A DNA stretch of 64,000 nucleotides from Eledone cirrhosa (GCA_964016885.1 OZ024742.1:365677877-365741876); one strand, 5' to 3'; shown: positions 15,486 through 30,437, counted from the first letter of the stretch. A program made the numbers and translations. Notes: generated from the sequence alone by a model not told the origin.

Positions 15486-16042
15486 AAAACTATATTCCAT
15501 ATATTGTTGTCAGAAAACTATATTCCATATATTGTTGTCAGAAAAGTATATTCCATATATTGTTGTCAGTAAACTATATTCCATATATTGTTGTCAGTAA
15601 ACTATATTCCATATATTGTCAGAAAACTATATTCCATATATTGTTGTCAGAAAACTATATGCCATATATTGTTGTCAGTAAACTATATTCCATATATTGT
15701 CAGAAAACTATATTCCATATAATGTTGTCAGAAAACTATATTCCATATATTGTCAGAAAACTATATTCCATATATTGTTGTGAGAAAACTATATTCCATA
15801 TATTGTCAGAAAACTATATTCCATATATTGTCAGGAAACTGTATTCCATATATTGTTGCCTGAAAACTATATTCCATATATTGTCAGACAACTATATTCC
15901 ATATATTGTTGTCAGTAAACTATATTCCATATATTGTTGTCAGTAAACTATATTCCATATATTGTCAGAAAACTATATTCCATATATTGTTGTCAGAAAA
16001 CTATATTCCATATATTGTCAGAAAACTATATTCCATATATTG

Positions 16043-16069
16043 TTGTCAGAAAACTATATTCCATATATT
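16043..16069 (+). repeat. Out-of-register 27-bp unit, duplicated copy
   Basis: This is the same single-base loss as at 6,048, exactly 9,995 bp on. It confirms common descent of the two segments. Confidence 0.85.
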
Positions 16070-16499
16070 TCAGAAAACTATATTCCATATATTGTTGTTA
16101 GAAAACTATATTCCATATATTGTTGTCAGAAAAGTATATTCCATATATTGTTGTCAGTAAACTATATTCCATATATTGTTGTCAGTAAACTATATTCCAT
16201 ATATTGTCAGAAAACTATATTCCATATATTGTTGTCAGAAAACTATATGCCATATATTGTTGTCAGTAAACTATATTCCATATATTGTCAGAAAACTATA
16301 TTCCATATATTGTTGTCAGAAAACTATATTCCATATATTGTCAGAAAACTATATTCCATATATTGTTGTCAGAAAACTATATTCCATATATTATCAGAAA
16401 ACTATATTCCATATATTGTTGTCAGAAAACTATATTCCATATATTGTTGTCAGAAAACTATATTCCATATATTGTTGTCAGTAAACTATATTCCATATA

Positions 16500-18521
16500 T
16501 TGTTGTCAGTAAACTATATTCCATATATTGTCAGAAAACTATATTCCATATATTGTTGTCAGAAAACTATATTCCATATATTGTCAGAAAACTATATTCC
16601 ATATATTGTTGTCAGAAAACTATATTCCATATATTGTTGTCAGAAAACTATATTCCATATATTGTTGTCAGTAAACTATATTCCATATATTGTCAGAAAA
16701 CTATATTCCATATATTGTTGTCAGAAAACTATATGCCATATATTGTCAGAAAACTATGTTCCATATATTGTCAGAAAAATATATTCCATATATTGTTATC
16801 AGAAAACTATATTCCATATATTGTCAGAAAACTATATTCCATATATTGTCAGAAAACTATATTCCATATATTGTCAGAAAACTATATTCCATATATTGTT
16901 ATCAGAAAACTATATACCATATATTGTCAGAAAACTATATTCCATATATTGTTGTCAGAAAACTATATTTCATATAGTGTCAGAAAACTATATTCCATAT
17001 ATTGTCAGAAAACTATATTCCATATATTGTTGTCAGAAAACTATATTCCATATATTGTTGTCAGAAAACTATATTCCATATATTGTCAGAAAACTATATT
17101 CCATATATTGTTGTCAGTAAACTATATTCCATATATTGTCAGAAAACTATATTCCATATATTGTTGTCAGAAAACTATATTCCATATATTGTCAGAAAAC
17201 TATATTCCATATATTCTTGTCAGAAAACTATATTCCATATATTGTTGTCAGAAAAATATATTCCATATATTGTCAGAAAACTATATTCCATATATTGTTG
17301 TCAGAAAACTATATTCCATATATTGTCAGAAAACTATATTCCATATATTGTTGTCAGAAAACTATATTCCATATATTGTTGTCAGAAAACTATATTCCAT
17401 ATATTGTTGTCAGTAAACTATATTCCATATATTGTTGTCAGTAAACTATATTCCATATATTGTCAGAAAACTATATTCCATATATTGTTGTCAGAAAACT
17501 ATATGCCATATATTGTTGTCAGTAAACTATATTCCATATATTGTCAGAAAACTATATTCCATATATTGTTGTCAGAAAACTATATTCCATATATTGTCAG
17601 AAAACTATATTCCATATATTGTTGTCAGAAAACTATATTCCATATATTGTCAGAAAACTATATTCCATATATTGTTGTCAGAAAACTATATTCCATATAT
17701 TGTTGTCAGAAAACTATATTCCATATATTGTTGTCAGTAAACTATATTCCATATATTGTTGTCAGTAAACTATATTCCATATATTGTCAGAAAACTATAT
17801 TCCATATATTGTTGTCAGAAAACTATATTCCATATATTGTCAGAAAACTATATTCCATATATTGTTGTCAGAAAACTATATTCCATATATTGTTGTCAGA
17901 AAACTATATTCCATATATTGTTGTCAGTAAACTATATTCCATATATTGTCAGAAAACTATATTCCATATATTGTTGTCAGAAAACTATATTCCATATATT
18001 GTCAGAAAACTATATTCCATATATTGTCAGAAAAATATATTCCATATATTGTTATCAGAAAACTATATTCCATATATTGTCAGAAAACTATATTCCATAT
18101 ATTGTCAGAAAACTATATTCCATATATTGTCAGAAAACTATATTCCATATATTGTTATCAGAAAACTATATTCCATATATTGTCAGAAAACTATATTCCA
18201 TATATTGTTGTCAGAAAACTATATTTCATATAGTGTCAGAAAACTATATTCCATATATTGTCAGAAAACTATATTCCATATATTGTTGTCAAAAAACTAT
18301 ATTCCATATATTGTTGTCAGAAAACTATATTCCATATATTGTCAGAAAACTATATTCCATATATTGTTGTCAGTAAACTATATTCCATATATTGTCTGAA
18401 AACTATATTCCATATATTGTTGTCAGAAAACTATATTCCATATATTGTCAGAAAACTATATTCCATATATTGTTGTCAGAAAACTATATTCCATATATTG
18501 TTGTCAGAAAAATATATTCCA
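16500..18521. repeat. 1,256-bp HOR pair, diverged set
   Basis: Members start at 16,500 and 17,756, and the pair lies 15,383 bp from the set at 1,117. The first member has private changes, such as TATATACC near 16,914 and TTCTTGTCAG near 17,215. The match to the second member ends near 17,265, facing 18,521. Confidence 0.72.
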
Positions 18522-19340
18522 TATATTGTTGTCAGAAAACTATATTCCATATATTGTCAGAAAACTATATTCCATATATTGTTGTCAGTAAACTATATTC
18601 CATATATTGTCAGAAAACTATATTCCATATATTGTCAGAAAACTATATTCCATATATTGTCAGAAAACTATATTCCATATATTGTTGTCAGAAAACTATA
18701 TTTCATATATTGTCAGAAAACTATATTCCATATATTGTCAGAAAACTATATTCCATATATTGTTGTCAGTAAACTATATTCCATATATTGTCAGAAAACT
18801 ATATACCATATATTGTTGTCAGAAAACTATATTCCATATATTGTCAGAAAACTATATTCCATATATTGTTGTCAGAAAACTATATTCCATATATTGTCAG
18901 AAAACTATATTTCATATATTGTCAGAAAACTGTATTCCATATATTGTTGTCTGAAAACTATATTCCATATATTGTCAGACAACTATATTCCATATATTGT
19001 TGTCAGTAAACTATATTTCATATATTGTTGTCAGAAAACTATATTCCATATATTGTTGTCAGAAAACTATATTCCATATATTGTTGTCAGAAAACTATAT
19101 TCCATATATTGTTGTCAGAAAACTATATTCCATATATTGTCAGAAAACTATATTCCATATATTGTTGTCAGAAAACTATATTCCATATATTGTCAGAAAA
19201 CTATATTCCACATATTGTTGTCAGTAAACTATATTCCATATATTGTCAGAAAACTATATTCCATATAATGTTGTCAGAAAACTATATTCCATATATTGTT
19301 GTCAGAAAACTATATTCCATATATTGTTGTCAGAAAACTA
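16933..19340. repeat. 4,242-bp-offset duplication, copy 1
   Basis: This segment pairs with 21,175-23,530. Shared rare variants include the short-form TCTG unit at 18,395 (22,637), GTCAAAAAAC near 18,290 (22,533) and CACATATTG near 19,210 (23,402). The offset falls from 4,242 to 4,192 near 18.6 kb, so this copy has two more 25-bp units than its partner. An ATAATGTTG change near 19,266 is private to this copy. Confidence 0.75.
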
Positions 19341-19499
19341 TATTCCATATATTGTTGTCAGAAAACTATATTCCATATATTGTTGTCAGTAAACTATATT
19401 CCATATATTGTTGTCAGTAAACTATATTCCATATATTGTCAGAAAACTATATTCCATATATTGTTGTCAGAAAACTATATTCCATATATTGTCAGAAAA

Positions 19500-22400
19500 C
19501 TATATTCCATATATTGTTGTCAGAAAACTATATTCCATATATTGTTGTCAGTAAACTATATTCCATATATTGTCAGAAAACTATATTCCATATATTGTTG
19601 TCAGAAAACTATATGCCATATATTGTCAGAAAACTATGTTCCATATATTGTCAGAAAAATATATTCCATATATTGTTATCAGAAAACTATATTCCATATA
19701 TTGTCAGAAAACTATATTCCATATATTGTCAGAAAACTATATTCCATATATTGTCAGAAAACTATATTCCATATATTGTTATCAGAAAACTATATTCCAT
19801 ATATTGTCAGAAAACTATATTCCATATATTGTTGTCAGAAAACTATATTTCATATAGTGTCAGAAAACTATATTCCATATATTGTCAGAAAACTATATTC
19901 CATATATTGTTGTCAGAAAACTATATTCCATATATTGTTGTCAGAAAACTATATTCCATATATTGTCAGAAAACTATATTCCATATATTGTTGTCAGTAA
20001 ACTATATTCCATATATTGTCAGAAAACTATATTCCATATATTGTTGTCAGAAAACTATATTCCATATATTGTCAGAAAACTATATTCCATATATTGTTGT
20101 CAGAAAACTATATTCCATATATTGTTGTCAGAAAAATATATTCCATATATTGTCAGAAAACTATATTCCATATATTGTTGTCAGAAAACTATATTCCATA
20201 TATTGTCAGAAAACTATATTCCATATATTGTTGTCAGAAAACTATATTCCATATATTGTTGTCAGAAAACTATATTCCATATATTGTTGTCAGTAAACTA
20301 TATTCCATATATTGTTGTCAGTAAACTATATTCCATATATTGTCAGAAAACTATATTCCATATATTGTTGTCAGAAAACTATATGCCATATATTGTTGTC
20401 AGTTAACTATATTCCATATATTGTCAGAAAACTATATTCCATATATTGTTGTCAGAAAACTATATTCCATATATTGTCAGAAAACTATATTCCATATATT
20501 GTTGTCAGAAAACTATATTCCATATATTGTCAGAAAACTATATTCCATATATTGTTGTCAGAAAACTATATTCCATATATTGTTGTCAGAAAACTATATT
20601 CCATATATTGTTGTCAGTAAACTATATTCCATATATTGTTGTCAGTAAACTATATTCCAGATATTGTCAGAAAACTATATTCCATATATTGTTGTCAGAA
20701 AACTATATTCCATATATTGTCAGAAAACTATATTCCATATATTGTTGTCAGAAAACTATATTCCATATATTGTTGTCAGAAAACTATATTCCATATATTG
20801 TTGTCAGTAAACTATATTCCATATATTGTCAGAAAACTATATTCCATATATTGTTGTCAGAAAACTATATTCCATATATTGTCAGAAAACTATATTCCAT
20901 ATATTGTCAGAAAAATATATTCCATATATTGTTATCAGAAAACTATATTCCATATATTGTCAGAAAACTATATTCCATATATTGTCAGAAAACTATATTC
21001 CATATATTGTTAGAAAACTATATTCCATATATTGTTATCAGAAAACTATATTCCATATATTGTCAGAAAACTATATTCCATATATTGTTGTCAGAAAACT
21101 ATATTTCATATAGTGTCAGAAAACTATATTCCATATATTGTCAGAAAACTATATTCCATATATTGTTGTCAAAAAACTATATTCCATATATTGTTGTCAG
21201 AAAACTATATTTCATATAGTGTCAGAAAACTATATTCCATATATTGTCAGAAAACTATATTCCATATATTGTTGTCAGAAAACTATATTCCATATATTGT
21301 TGTCAGAAAACTATATTCCATATATTGTCAGAAAACTATATTCCATATATTGTTGTCAGTAAACTATATTCCATATATTGTCAGAAAACTATATTCCATA
21401 TATTGTTGTCAGAAAACTATATTCCATATATTGTCAGAAAACTATATTCCATATATTGTTGTCAGAAAACTATATTCCATATATTGTTGTCAGAAAAATA
21501 TATTCCATATATTGTCAGAAAACTATATTCCATATATTGTTGTCAGAAAACTATATTCCATATATTGTCAGAAAACTATATTCCATATATTGTTGTCAGA
21601 AAACTATATTCCATATATTGTTGTCAGAAAACTATATTCCATATATTGTTGTCAGTAAACTATATTCCATATATTGTTGTCAGTAAACTATATTCCATAT
21701 ATTGTCAGAAAACTATATTCCATATATTGTTGTCAGAAAACTATATGCCATATATTGTTGTCACTAAACTATATTCCATATATTGTCAGAAAACTATATT
21801 CCATATATTGTTGTCAGAAAACTATATTCCATATATTGTCAGAAAACTATATTCCATATATTGTTGTCAGAAAACTATATTCCATATATTGTCAGAAAAC
21901 TATATTCCATATATTGTTGTCAGAAAACTATATTCCATATATTGTTGTCAGAAAACTATATTCCATATATTGTTGTCAGTAAACTATATTCCATATATTG
22001 TTGTCAGTAAACTATATTCCATATATTGTCAGAAAACTATATTCCATATATTGTTGTCAGAAAACTATATTCCATATATTGTCAGAAAACTATATTCCAT
22101 ATATTGTTGTCAGAAAACTATATTCCATATATTGTTGTCAGAAAACTATATTCCATATATTGTTGTCAGTAAACTATATTCCATATATTGTCAGAAAACT
22201 ATATTCCATATATTGTTGTCAGAAAACTATATTCCATATATTGTCAGAAAACTATATTCCATATATTGTCAGAAAAATATATTCCATATATTGTTATCAG
22301 AAAACTATATTCCATATATTGTCAGAAAACTATATTCCATATATTGTCAGAAAACTATATTCCATATATTGTCAGAAAACTATATTCCATATATTGTTAT

Positions 22401-22640
22401 CAGAAAACTATATTCCATATATTGTCAGAAAACTATATTCCATATATTGTTGTCAGAAAACTATATTTCATATAGTGTCAGAAAACTATATTCCATATAT
22501 TGTCAGAAAACTATATTCCATATATTGTTGTCAAAAAACTATATTCCATATATTGTTGTCAGAAAACTATATTCCATATATTGTCAGAAAACTATATTCC
22601 ATATATTGTTGTCAGTAAACTATATTCCATATATTGTCTG
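19500..22640. repeat. 1,256-bp HOR run with inner breaks
   Basis: Markers at 19,570 and 20,826 are 1,256 bp apart. The next starts, 20,636 and 21,998, are 1,362 bp apart because of a 106-bp tandem duplication near 21.1 kb. The left member also lacks one 28-bp unit compared with the others. The family order is still clear from the GTTATCAG and TTTCATATAGTG markers. Confidence 0.6.
21107..21212. repeat. 106-bp (four-unit) tandem duplication
   Basis: The TTTCATATAGTG variant occurs twice exactly 106 bp apart (its C at 21,107 and 21,213), although each 1,256-bp repeat normally has one. The length fits two S and two L units. It accounts for the 1,362-bp instead of 1,256-bp spacing of the surrounding repeat. 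Confidence 0.75.
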
Positions 22641-23530
22641 AAAACTATATTCCATATATTGTTGTCAGAAAACTATATTCCATATATTGTCAGAAAACTA
22701 TATTCCATATATTGTTGTCAGAAAACTATATTCCATATATTGTTGTCAGAAAAATATATTTCATATATTGTTGTCAGAAAACTATATTCCATATATTGTC
22801 AGAAAACTATATTCCATATATTGTTGTCAGAAAACTATATTCCATATATTGTTGTCAGTAAACTATATTTCATATAGTGTCAGAAAACTATATTTCATAT
22901 ATTGTCAGAAAACTATATTCCATATATTGTCAGAAAACTATATTCCATATATTGTTGTCAGTAAACTATATTCCATATATTGTCAGAAAACTATATACCA
23001 TATATTGTTGTCAGAAAACTATATTCCATATATTGTCAGAAAACTATATTCCATATATTGTTGTCAGAAAACTATATTCCATATATTGTCAGAAAACTAT
23101 ATTCCATATATTGTCAGAAAACTGTATTCCATATATTGTTGTCTGAAAACTATATTCCATATATTGTCAGACAACTATATTCCATATATTGTTGTCAGTA
23201 AACTATATTCCATATATTGTTGTCAGAAAACTATATTCCATATATTGTTGTCAGAAAACTATATTCCATATATTGTTGTCAGAAAACTATATTCCATATA
23301 TTGTTGTCAGAAAACTATATTCCATATATTGTCAGAAAACTATATTCCATATATTGTTGTCAGAAAACTATATTCCATATATTGTCAGAAAACTATATTC
23401 CACATATTGTTGTCAGTAAACTATATTCCATATATTGTCAGAAAACTATATTCCATATATTGTTGTCAGAAAACTATATTCCATATATTGTTGTCAGAAA
23501 ACTATATTCCATATATTGTTGTCAGAAAAC
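21175..23530. repeat. 4,242-bp-offset duplication, copy 2
   Basis: This is the partner of 16,933-19,340. It has two fewer 25-bp units near 22.9 kb and an extra TTTCATATAGTG unit near 22,869. Confidence 0.75.
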
Positions 23531-24017
23531 TATATTCCATATATTGTCAGAAAACTATATTCCATATATTGTCAGAAAACTATATTCCATATATTGTTAT
23601 CAGAAAACTATATTCCATATATTGTCAGAAAACTATATTCCATATATTGTTGTCAGAAAACTATATTTCATATAGTGTCAGAAAACTATATTCCATATAT
23701 TGTCAGAAAACTATATTCCATATATTGTTGTCAGAAAACTATATTCCATATATTGTTGTCAGAAAACTATATTCCATATATTGTCAGAAAACTATATTCC
23801 ATATATTGTTGTCAGTAAACTATATTCCATATATTGTCAGAAAACTATATTCCATATATTGTCAGAAAACTATATTCCATATATTGTCAGAAAACTATAT
23901 TCCATATATTGTCAGAAAACTATATTCCATATATTGTTGTCAGAAAACTATATTCCATATATTGTCCAAAAACTATATTCCATATATTGTCAGAAAACTG
24001 TATTCCATATATTGTTG

Positions 24018-24544
24018 TCTGAAAACTATATTCCATATATTGTCAGACAACTATATTCCATATATTGTTGTCAGTAAACTATATTCCATATATTGTTGCC
24101 AGAAAACTATATTCCATATATTGTTGTCAGAAAACTATATTCCATATATTGTCAGAAAAATATATTCCATATATTGTTGTCAGAAAACTATATTCCATAT
24201 ATTGTCAGAAAACTATATTCCATATATTGTTGTCAGAAAACTATATTCCATATATTGTCAGAAAACTATATTCCATATATTGTTGTCAGAAAACTATATT
24301 CCATATATTGTCAGAAAACTATATTCCATATATTGTTGTCAGAAAACTATATTCCATATATTGTCAGAAAACTATATTCCATATATTGTCAGAAAACTAT
24401 ATTCCATATATTGTCAAAAAACTATATTCCATATATTGTCAGAAAACTATATTCCATATATTGTTGTCAGAAAACTATATTCCATATATTGTCAGAAAAC
24501 TATATTCCATATATTGTCAGAAAACTGTATTCCATATATTGTTG
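24018..24544. repeat. 527-bp cassette-to-cassette interval
   Basis: The distance between TCTG of one cassette and the matching position of the next (CCTG here) is 527 bp. With unit lengths 25 and 28 this can only be 20 units, 11 S and 9 L. Confidence 0.75.
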
Positions 24545-25389
24545 CCTGAAAACTATATTCCATATATTGTCAGACAACTATATTCCATATATTGTTGTCA
24601 GTAAACTATATTCCATATATTGTTGTCAGAAAACTATATTCCATATATTGTTGTCAGAAAACTATATTCCATATATTGTCAGAAAAATATATTCCAAATA
24701 TTGTTGTCAGAAAACTATATTCCATATATTGTCAGAAAACTATATTCCATATATTGTTGTCAGAAAACTATATTCCATATATTGTCAGAAAACTATATTC
24801 CATATATTGTTGTCAGAAAACTATATTCCATATATTGTCAGAAAACTATATTCCATATATTGTTGTCAGAAAACTATATTCCATATATTGTCAGAAAACT
24901 ATATTCCATATATTGTTGTCAGAAAACTATATTCCATATATTGTCAGAAAACTATATTCCATATATTGTTGTCAGAAAACTATATTTCATATATTGTCAG
25001 AAATCTATATTCCATATATTGTCAGAAAACTATATTCCATATATTGTTGTCAGAAAACTATATTCCATATATGGTTGTCAGAGAACTATATTCCATATAT
25101 TGTTGTCAGAAAACTATATTCCATATATTGTCAGAAAACTATATTCCATATATTGTTGTCAGTAAACTATATTCCATATATTGTCAGAAAACTATATACC
25201 ATATATTGTTGTCAGAAAACTATATTCCATATATTGTCAGAAAACTATATTCCATATATTGTTGTCAGAAAACTATATTCCATATATTGTCAGAAAACTA
25301 TATTCCATATATTGTCAGAAAACTGTATTCCATATATTGTTGTCTGAAAACTATATTCCATATATTGTCAGACAACTATATTCCATATA

Positions 25390-26661
25390 TTGTTGTCAGT
25401 AAACAATATTCCATATATTGTTGTCAGAAAACTATATTCCATATATTGTTGTCAGAAAACTATATTCCATATATTGTCAGAAAACTATATTCCATATATT
25501 GTTGTCAGAAAACTATATTCCATATATTGTCAGAAAACTATATTCCATATATTGTTGTCAGTAAACTATATTCCATATATTGTCAGAAATCTATATTCCA
25601 TATATTGTTGTCAGAAAACTATATTCCATATATTGTTGTCAGAAAACTATATTCCATATATTGTTGTCAGAAAACTATATTCCATATATTGTTGTCAGAA
25701 AACTATATTCCATATATTGTCAGAAAACTATATTCCATATATTGTCACAAAACTATATTCCATATATTGTTGTCAGTAAACTATATTCCATATATTGTCA
25801 GAAAACTATATTCCATATATTGTCAGAAAACTATATTCCATATATTGTCAGAAAACTATATTCCATATATTGTCAGAAAACTATATTCCATATATTGTTG
25901 TCAGAAAACTATATTCCATATATTGTCAGAAAACTATATTCCATATATTGTCAGAAAACTATATTCCATATATTGTCAGAAAACTGTATTCCATATATTG
26001 TTGTCTGAAAACTATATTCCATATATTGTCAGACAACTATATTCCATATATTGTTGTCAGTAAACAATATTCCATATATTGTTGTCAGAAAACTATATTC
26101 CATATATTGTTGTCAGAAAACTATATTCCATATATTGTCAGAAAACTATATTCCATATATTGTTGTCAGAAAACTATATTCCATATATTGTCAGAAAACT
26201 ATATTCCATATATTGTTGTCAGTAAACTATATTCCATATATTGTCAGAAATCTATATTCCATATATTGTTGTCAGAAAACTATATTCCATATATTGTTGT
26301 CAGAAAACTATATTCCATATATTGTTGTCAGAAAACTATATTCCATATATTGTTGTCAGAAAACTATATTCCATATATTGTCAGAAAACTATATTCCATA
26401 TATTGTTGTCAGTAAACTATATTCCATATATTGTCAGAAAACTATATTCCATATATTGTCAGAAAACTATATTCCATATATTGTCAGAAAACTATATTCC
26501 ATATATTGTCAGAAAACTATATTCCATATATTGTTGTCAGAAAACTATATTCCATATATTGTCAGAAAACTATATTCCATATATTGTCAGAAAACTGTAT
26601 TCCATATATTGTTGTCTGAAAACTATATTCCATATATTGTCAGACAACTATATTCCATATA
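25390..26661. repeat. 661/611-bp tandem pair
   Basis: Two consecutive runs start with a GTAAACAATATTCC unit at 25,390 and 26,051. The first is 661 bp (25 units) and the second 611 bp (23 units). The second lacks two 25-bp units, including the TCACAAAAC unit found near 25,745 in the first. Confidence 0.72.
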
Positions 26662-27443
26662 TTGTTGTCAGTAAACTATATTCCATATATTGTTGTCAGA
26701 AAACTATATTCCATATATTGTTGTCAGAAAACTATATTCCATATATTGTCAGAAAAATATATTCCAAATATTGTTGTCAGAAAACTATATTCCATATATT
26801 GTCAGAAAACTATATTCCATATATTGTTGTCAGAAAACTATATTCCATATATTGTCAGAAAACTATATTCCATATATTGTTGTCAGAAAACTATATTCCA
26901 TATATTGTCAGAAAACTATATTCCATATATTGTTGTCAGAAAACTATATTCCATATATTGTCAGAAAACTATATTCCATATATTGTTGTCAGAAAACTAT
27001 ATTCCATATATTGTTGTCAGAAAACTATATTCCATATATGGTTGTCAGAAAACTATATTCCATATATTGTCAGAAAACTATATTCCATATATTGTTGTCA
27101 GAAAACTATATTCCATATATGGTTGTCAGTAAACTATATTCCATATATTGTCAGAAAACTATATTCCATATATTGTTGTCAGAAAACTATATTCCATATA
27201 TTGTTGTCAGAAAACTATATTCCATATATTGTCAGAAAACTATATTCCATATATTGTTGTCAGTAAACTATATTCCATATATTGTCAGAAAACTATATAC
27301 CATATATTGTTGTCAGAAAACTATATTCCATATATTGTCAGAAAACTATATTCCATATATTGTTGTCAGAAAACTATATTCCATATATTGTCAGAAAACT
27401 ATATTCCATATATTGTCAGAAAACTGTATTCCATATATTGTTG

Positions 27444-28497
27444 TCTGAAAACTATTTTCCATATATTGTCAGACAACTATATTCCATATATTGTTGTCAG
27501 TAAACTATATTCCATATATTGTTGTCAGAAAACTATATTCCATATATTGTTGTCAGAAAACTATATTCCATATATTGTTGTCAGAAAACTATATTCCATA
27601 TATTGTCAGAAAAATATATTCCATATATTGTTGTCAGAAAACTATATTCCATATATTGTCAGAAAACTATATTCCATATATTGTTGTTAGAAAACTATAT
27701 TCCATATATTGTCAGAAAACTATATTCCATATATTGTCAGAAAACTATATTCCATATATTGTTGTCAGTAAACTATATTCCATATATTGTCAGAAAACTA
27801 TATTCCATATATTGTCAGAAAACTATATTCCATATATTGTCAGAAAACTATATTCCATATATTGTCAGAAAACTATATTCCATATATTGTTGTCAGAAAA
27901 CTATATTCCATATATTGTCAGAAAACTATATTCCATATATTGTCAGAAAACTGTATTCCATATATTGTTGTCTGAAAACTATATTCCATATATTGTCAGA
28001 CAACTATATTCCATATATTGTTGTCAGTAAACTATATTCCATATATTGTTGTCAGAAAACTATATTCCATATATTGTTGTCAGAAAACTATATTCCATAT
28101 ATTGTCAGAAAAATATATTCCATATATTGTTGTCAGAAAACAATATTCCATATATTGTCAGAAAACTATATTCCATATATTGTTGTCAGAAAACTATATT
28201 CCATATATTGTCAGAAAACTATATTCCATATATTGTTGTCAGAAAACTATATTCCATATATTGTCAGAAAACTATATTCCATATATTGTTGTCAGAAAAC
28301 TATATTCCATATATTGTCAGAAAACTATATTCCATATATTGTCAGAAAACTATATTCCATATATTGTCAAAAAACTATATTCCATATATTGTCAGAAAAC
28401 TATATTCCATATATTGTTGTCAGAAAACTATATTCCATATATTGTCAGAAAACTATATTCCATATATTGTCAGAAAACTGTATTCCATATATTGTTG
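27444..28497. repeat. Two consecutive 527-bp intervals
   Basis: Cassettes at 27,444; 27,971 and 28,498 are spaced 527 bp twice in a row. Unit order within the two runs is similar but not identical. Confidence 0.78.
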
Positions 28498-29401
28498 TCT
28501 GAAAACTATATTCCATATATTGTCAGACAACTATATTCCATATATTGTTGTCAGTAAACTATATTCCATATATTGTTGTCAGAAAACTATATTCCATATA
28601 TTGTTGTCAGAAAACTATATTCCATATATTGTCAGAAAAATATATTCCAAATATTGTTGTCAGAAAACTATATTCCATATATTGTCAGAAAACTATATTC
28701 CATATATTGTTGTCAGAAAACTATATTCCATATATTGTCAGAAAACTATATTCCATATATTGTTGTCAGAAAACTATATTCCATATATTGTCAGAAAACT
28801 ATATTCCATATATTGTTGTCAGAAAACTATATTCCATATATTGTCAGAAAACTATATTCCATATATTGTTGTCAGAAAACTATATTCCATATATTGTCAG
28901 AAAACTATATTCCATATATTGTTGTCAGAAAACTATATTTCATATATTGTCAGAAATCTATATTCCATATATTGTCAGAAAACTATATTCCATATATTGT
29001 TGTCAGAAAACTATATTCCATATATGGTTGTCAGAAAACTATATTCCATATATTGTCAGAAAACTATATTCCATATATTGTTGTCAGAAAACTATATTCC
29101 ATATATGGTTGTCAGTAAACTATATTCCATATATTGTCAGAAAACTATATTCCATATATTGTTGTCAGAAAACTATATTCCATATATTGTTGTCAGAAAA
29201 CTATATTCCATATATTGTCAGAAAACTATATTCCATATATTGTTGTCAGTAAACTATATTCCATATATTGTCAGAAAACCATATACCATATATTGTTGTC
29301 AGAAAACTATATTCCATATATTGTCAGAAAACTATATTCCATATATTGTTGTCAGAAAACTATATTCCATATATTGTCAGAAAACTATATTCCATATATT
29401 G

Positions 29402-29427
29402 TCAGAAAACTGTATTCCTATATATTG
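29402..29427 (+). repeat. Out-of-register 26-bp unit
   Basis: A T is inserted so that ATTCCATATATTG becomes ATTCCTATATATTG in the ACTGTATT member of a marker cassette. Confidence 0.85.
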
Positions 29428-29951
29428 TTGTCTGAAAACTATATTCCATATATTGTCAGACAACTATATTCCATATATTGTTGTCAGTAAACTATATTCC
29501 ATATATTGTTGTCAGAAAACTATATTCCATATATTGTTGTCAGAAAACTATATTCCATATATTGTCAGAAAAATATATTCCATATATTGTTGTCAGAAAA
29601 CTATATTCCATATATTGTCAGAAAACTATATTCCATATATTGTTGTCAGAAAACTATATTCCATATATTGTCAGAAAACTATATTCCATATATTGTTGTC
29701 AGAAAACTATATTCCATATATTGTCAGAAAACTATATTCCATATATTGTCAGAAAACTATATTCCATATATTGTCAAAAAACTATATTCCATATATTGTC
29801 AGAAAACTATATTCCATATATTGTTGTCAGAAAACTATATTCCATATATTGTCAGAAAACTATATTCCATATATTGTCAGAAAACTGTATTCCATATATT
29901 GTTGTCTGAAAACTATATTCCATATATTGTCAGACAACTATATTCCATATA

Positions 29952-30437
29952 TTGTTGTCAGTAAACTATATTCCATATATTGTTGTCAGAAAACTATATT
30001 CCATATATTGTCAGAAAAATATATTCCAAATATTGTTGTCAGAAAACTATATTCCATATATTGTCAGAAAACTATATTCCATATATTGTTGTCAGAAAAC
30101 TATATTCCATATATTGTCAGAAAACTATATTCCATATATTGTTGTCAGAAAACTATATTCCATATATTGTCAGAAAACTATATTCCATATATTGTTGTCA
30201 GAAAACTATATTCCATATATTGTTGTCAGAAAACTATATTCCATATATTGTTGTCAGAAAACTATATTCCATATATGGTTGTCAGAAAACTATATTCCAT
30301 ATATTGTCAGAAAACTATATTCCATATATTGTTGTCAGAAAACTATATTCCATATATGGTTGTCAGTAAACTATATTCCATATATTGTCAGAAAACTATA
30401 TTCCATATATTGTTGTCAGAAAACTATATTCCATATA
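29952..30437. repeat. 486-bp tandem repeat, copy 1
   Basis: This 18-unit run (12 L, 6 S) is followed at once by an identical-looking copy. It includes one CCAAATATTG unit and a pair of TATATGG units. Confidence 0.82.

Larger units (their letters stand above)
9996..16355. repeat. 9,995-bp-offset segmental duplication, copy 2
   Basis: This is the downstream partner of positions 1-6,360. It keeps the nested 2,936-bp and partial 2,826-bp block structure of copy 1, so the duplication copied an already complex segment. After about 16,355 the sequence departs from the copy-1 order and continues with a diverged version of the 1,256-bp family carrying private changes (TTATCAG near 16,391, TATATACC near 16,914, TTCTTGTCAG near 17,215). 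Confidence 0.88.
1..23680. repeat. Array domain A (1,256-bp HOR family)
   Basis: This part is defined by its variant set: CTATATGCC units, GTTATCAG units, the TTTCATATAGTG variant and, up to about 14 kb, AAAAATATATTCTATAT units. The TATATGG variant and the CCAAATATTG variant common further right are absent until about 24.7 kb. The domain is built of nested copies with offsets 1,256, 2,936, 2,826, 7,059, 9,995 and 4,242 bp. TCTG marker cassettes are sparse here (about nine instances). The right edge is placed after the last TTTCATATAGTG unit before the long gap in that marker. Confidence 0.75.
25009..30200. repeat. 6,226-bp-offset duplication, copy 1
   Basis: The order of TCTG cassettes (25,343; 26,004; 26,615; 27,444; 27,971; 28,498; 29,431; 29,905) is repeated downstream. 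Shared rare features include GAGAAC at 25,081 (31,307), the 26-bp unit at 29,402 (35,628), and an AAAACCATATACC unit near 29,277 (35,504). After the 29,431 cassette the offset drops to 6,201 because the partner lacks one 25-bp unit. Confidence 0.88.
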
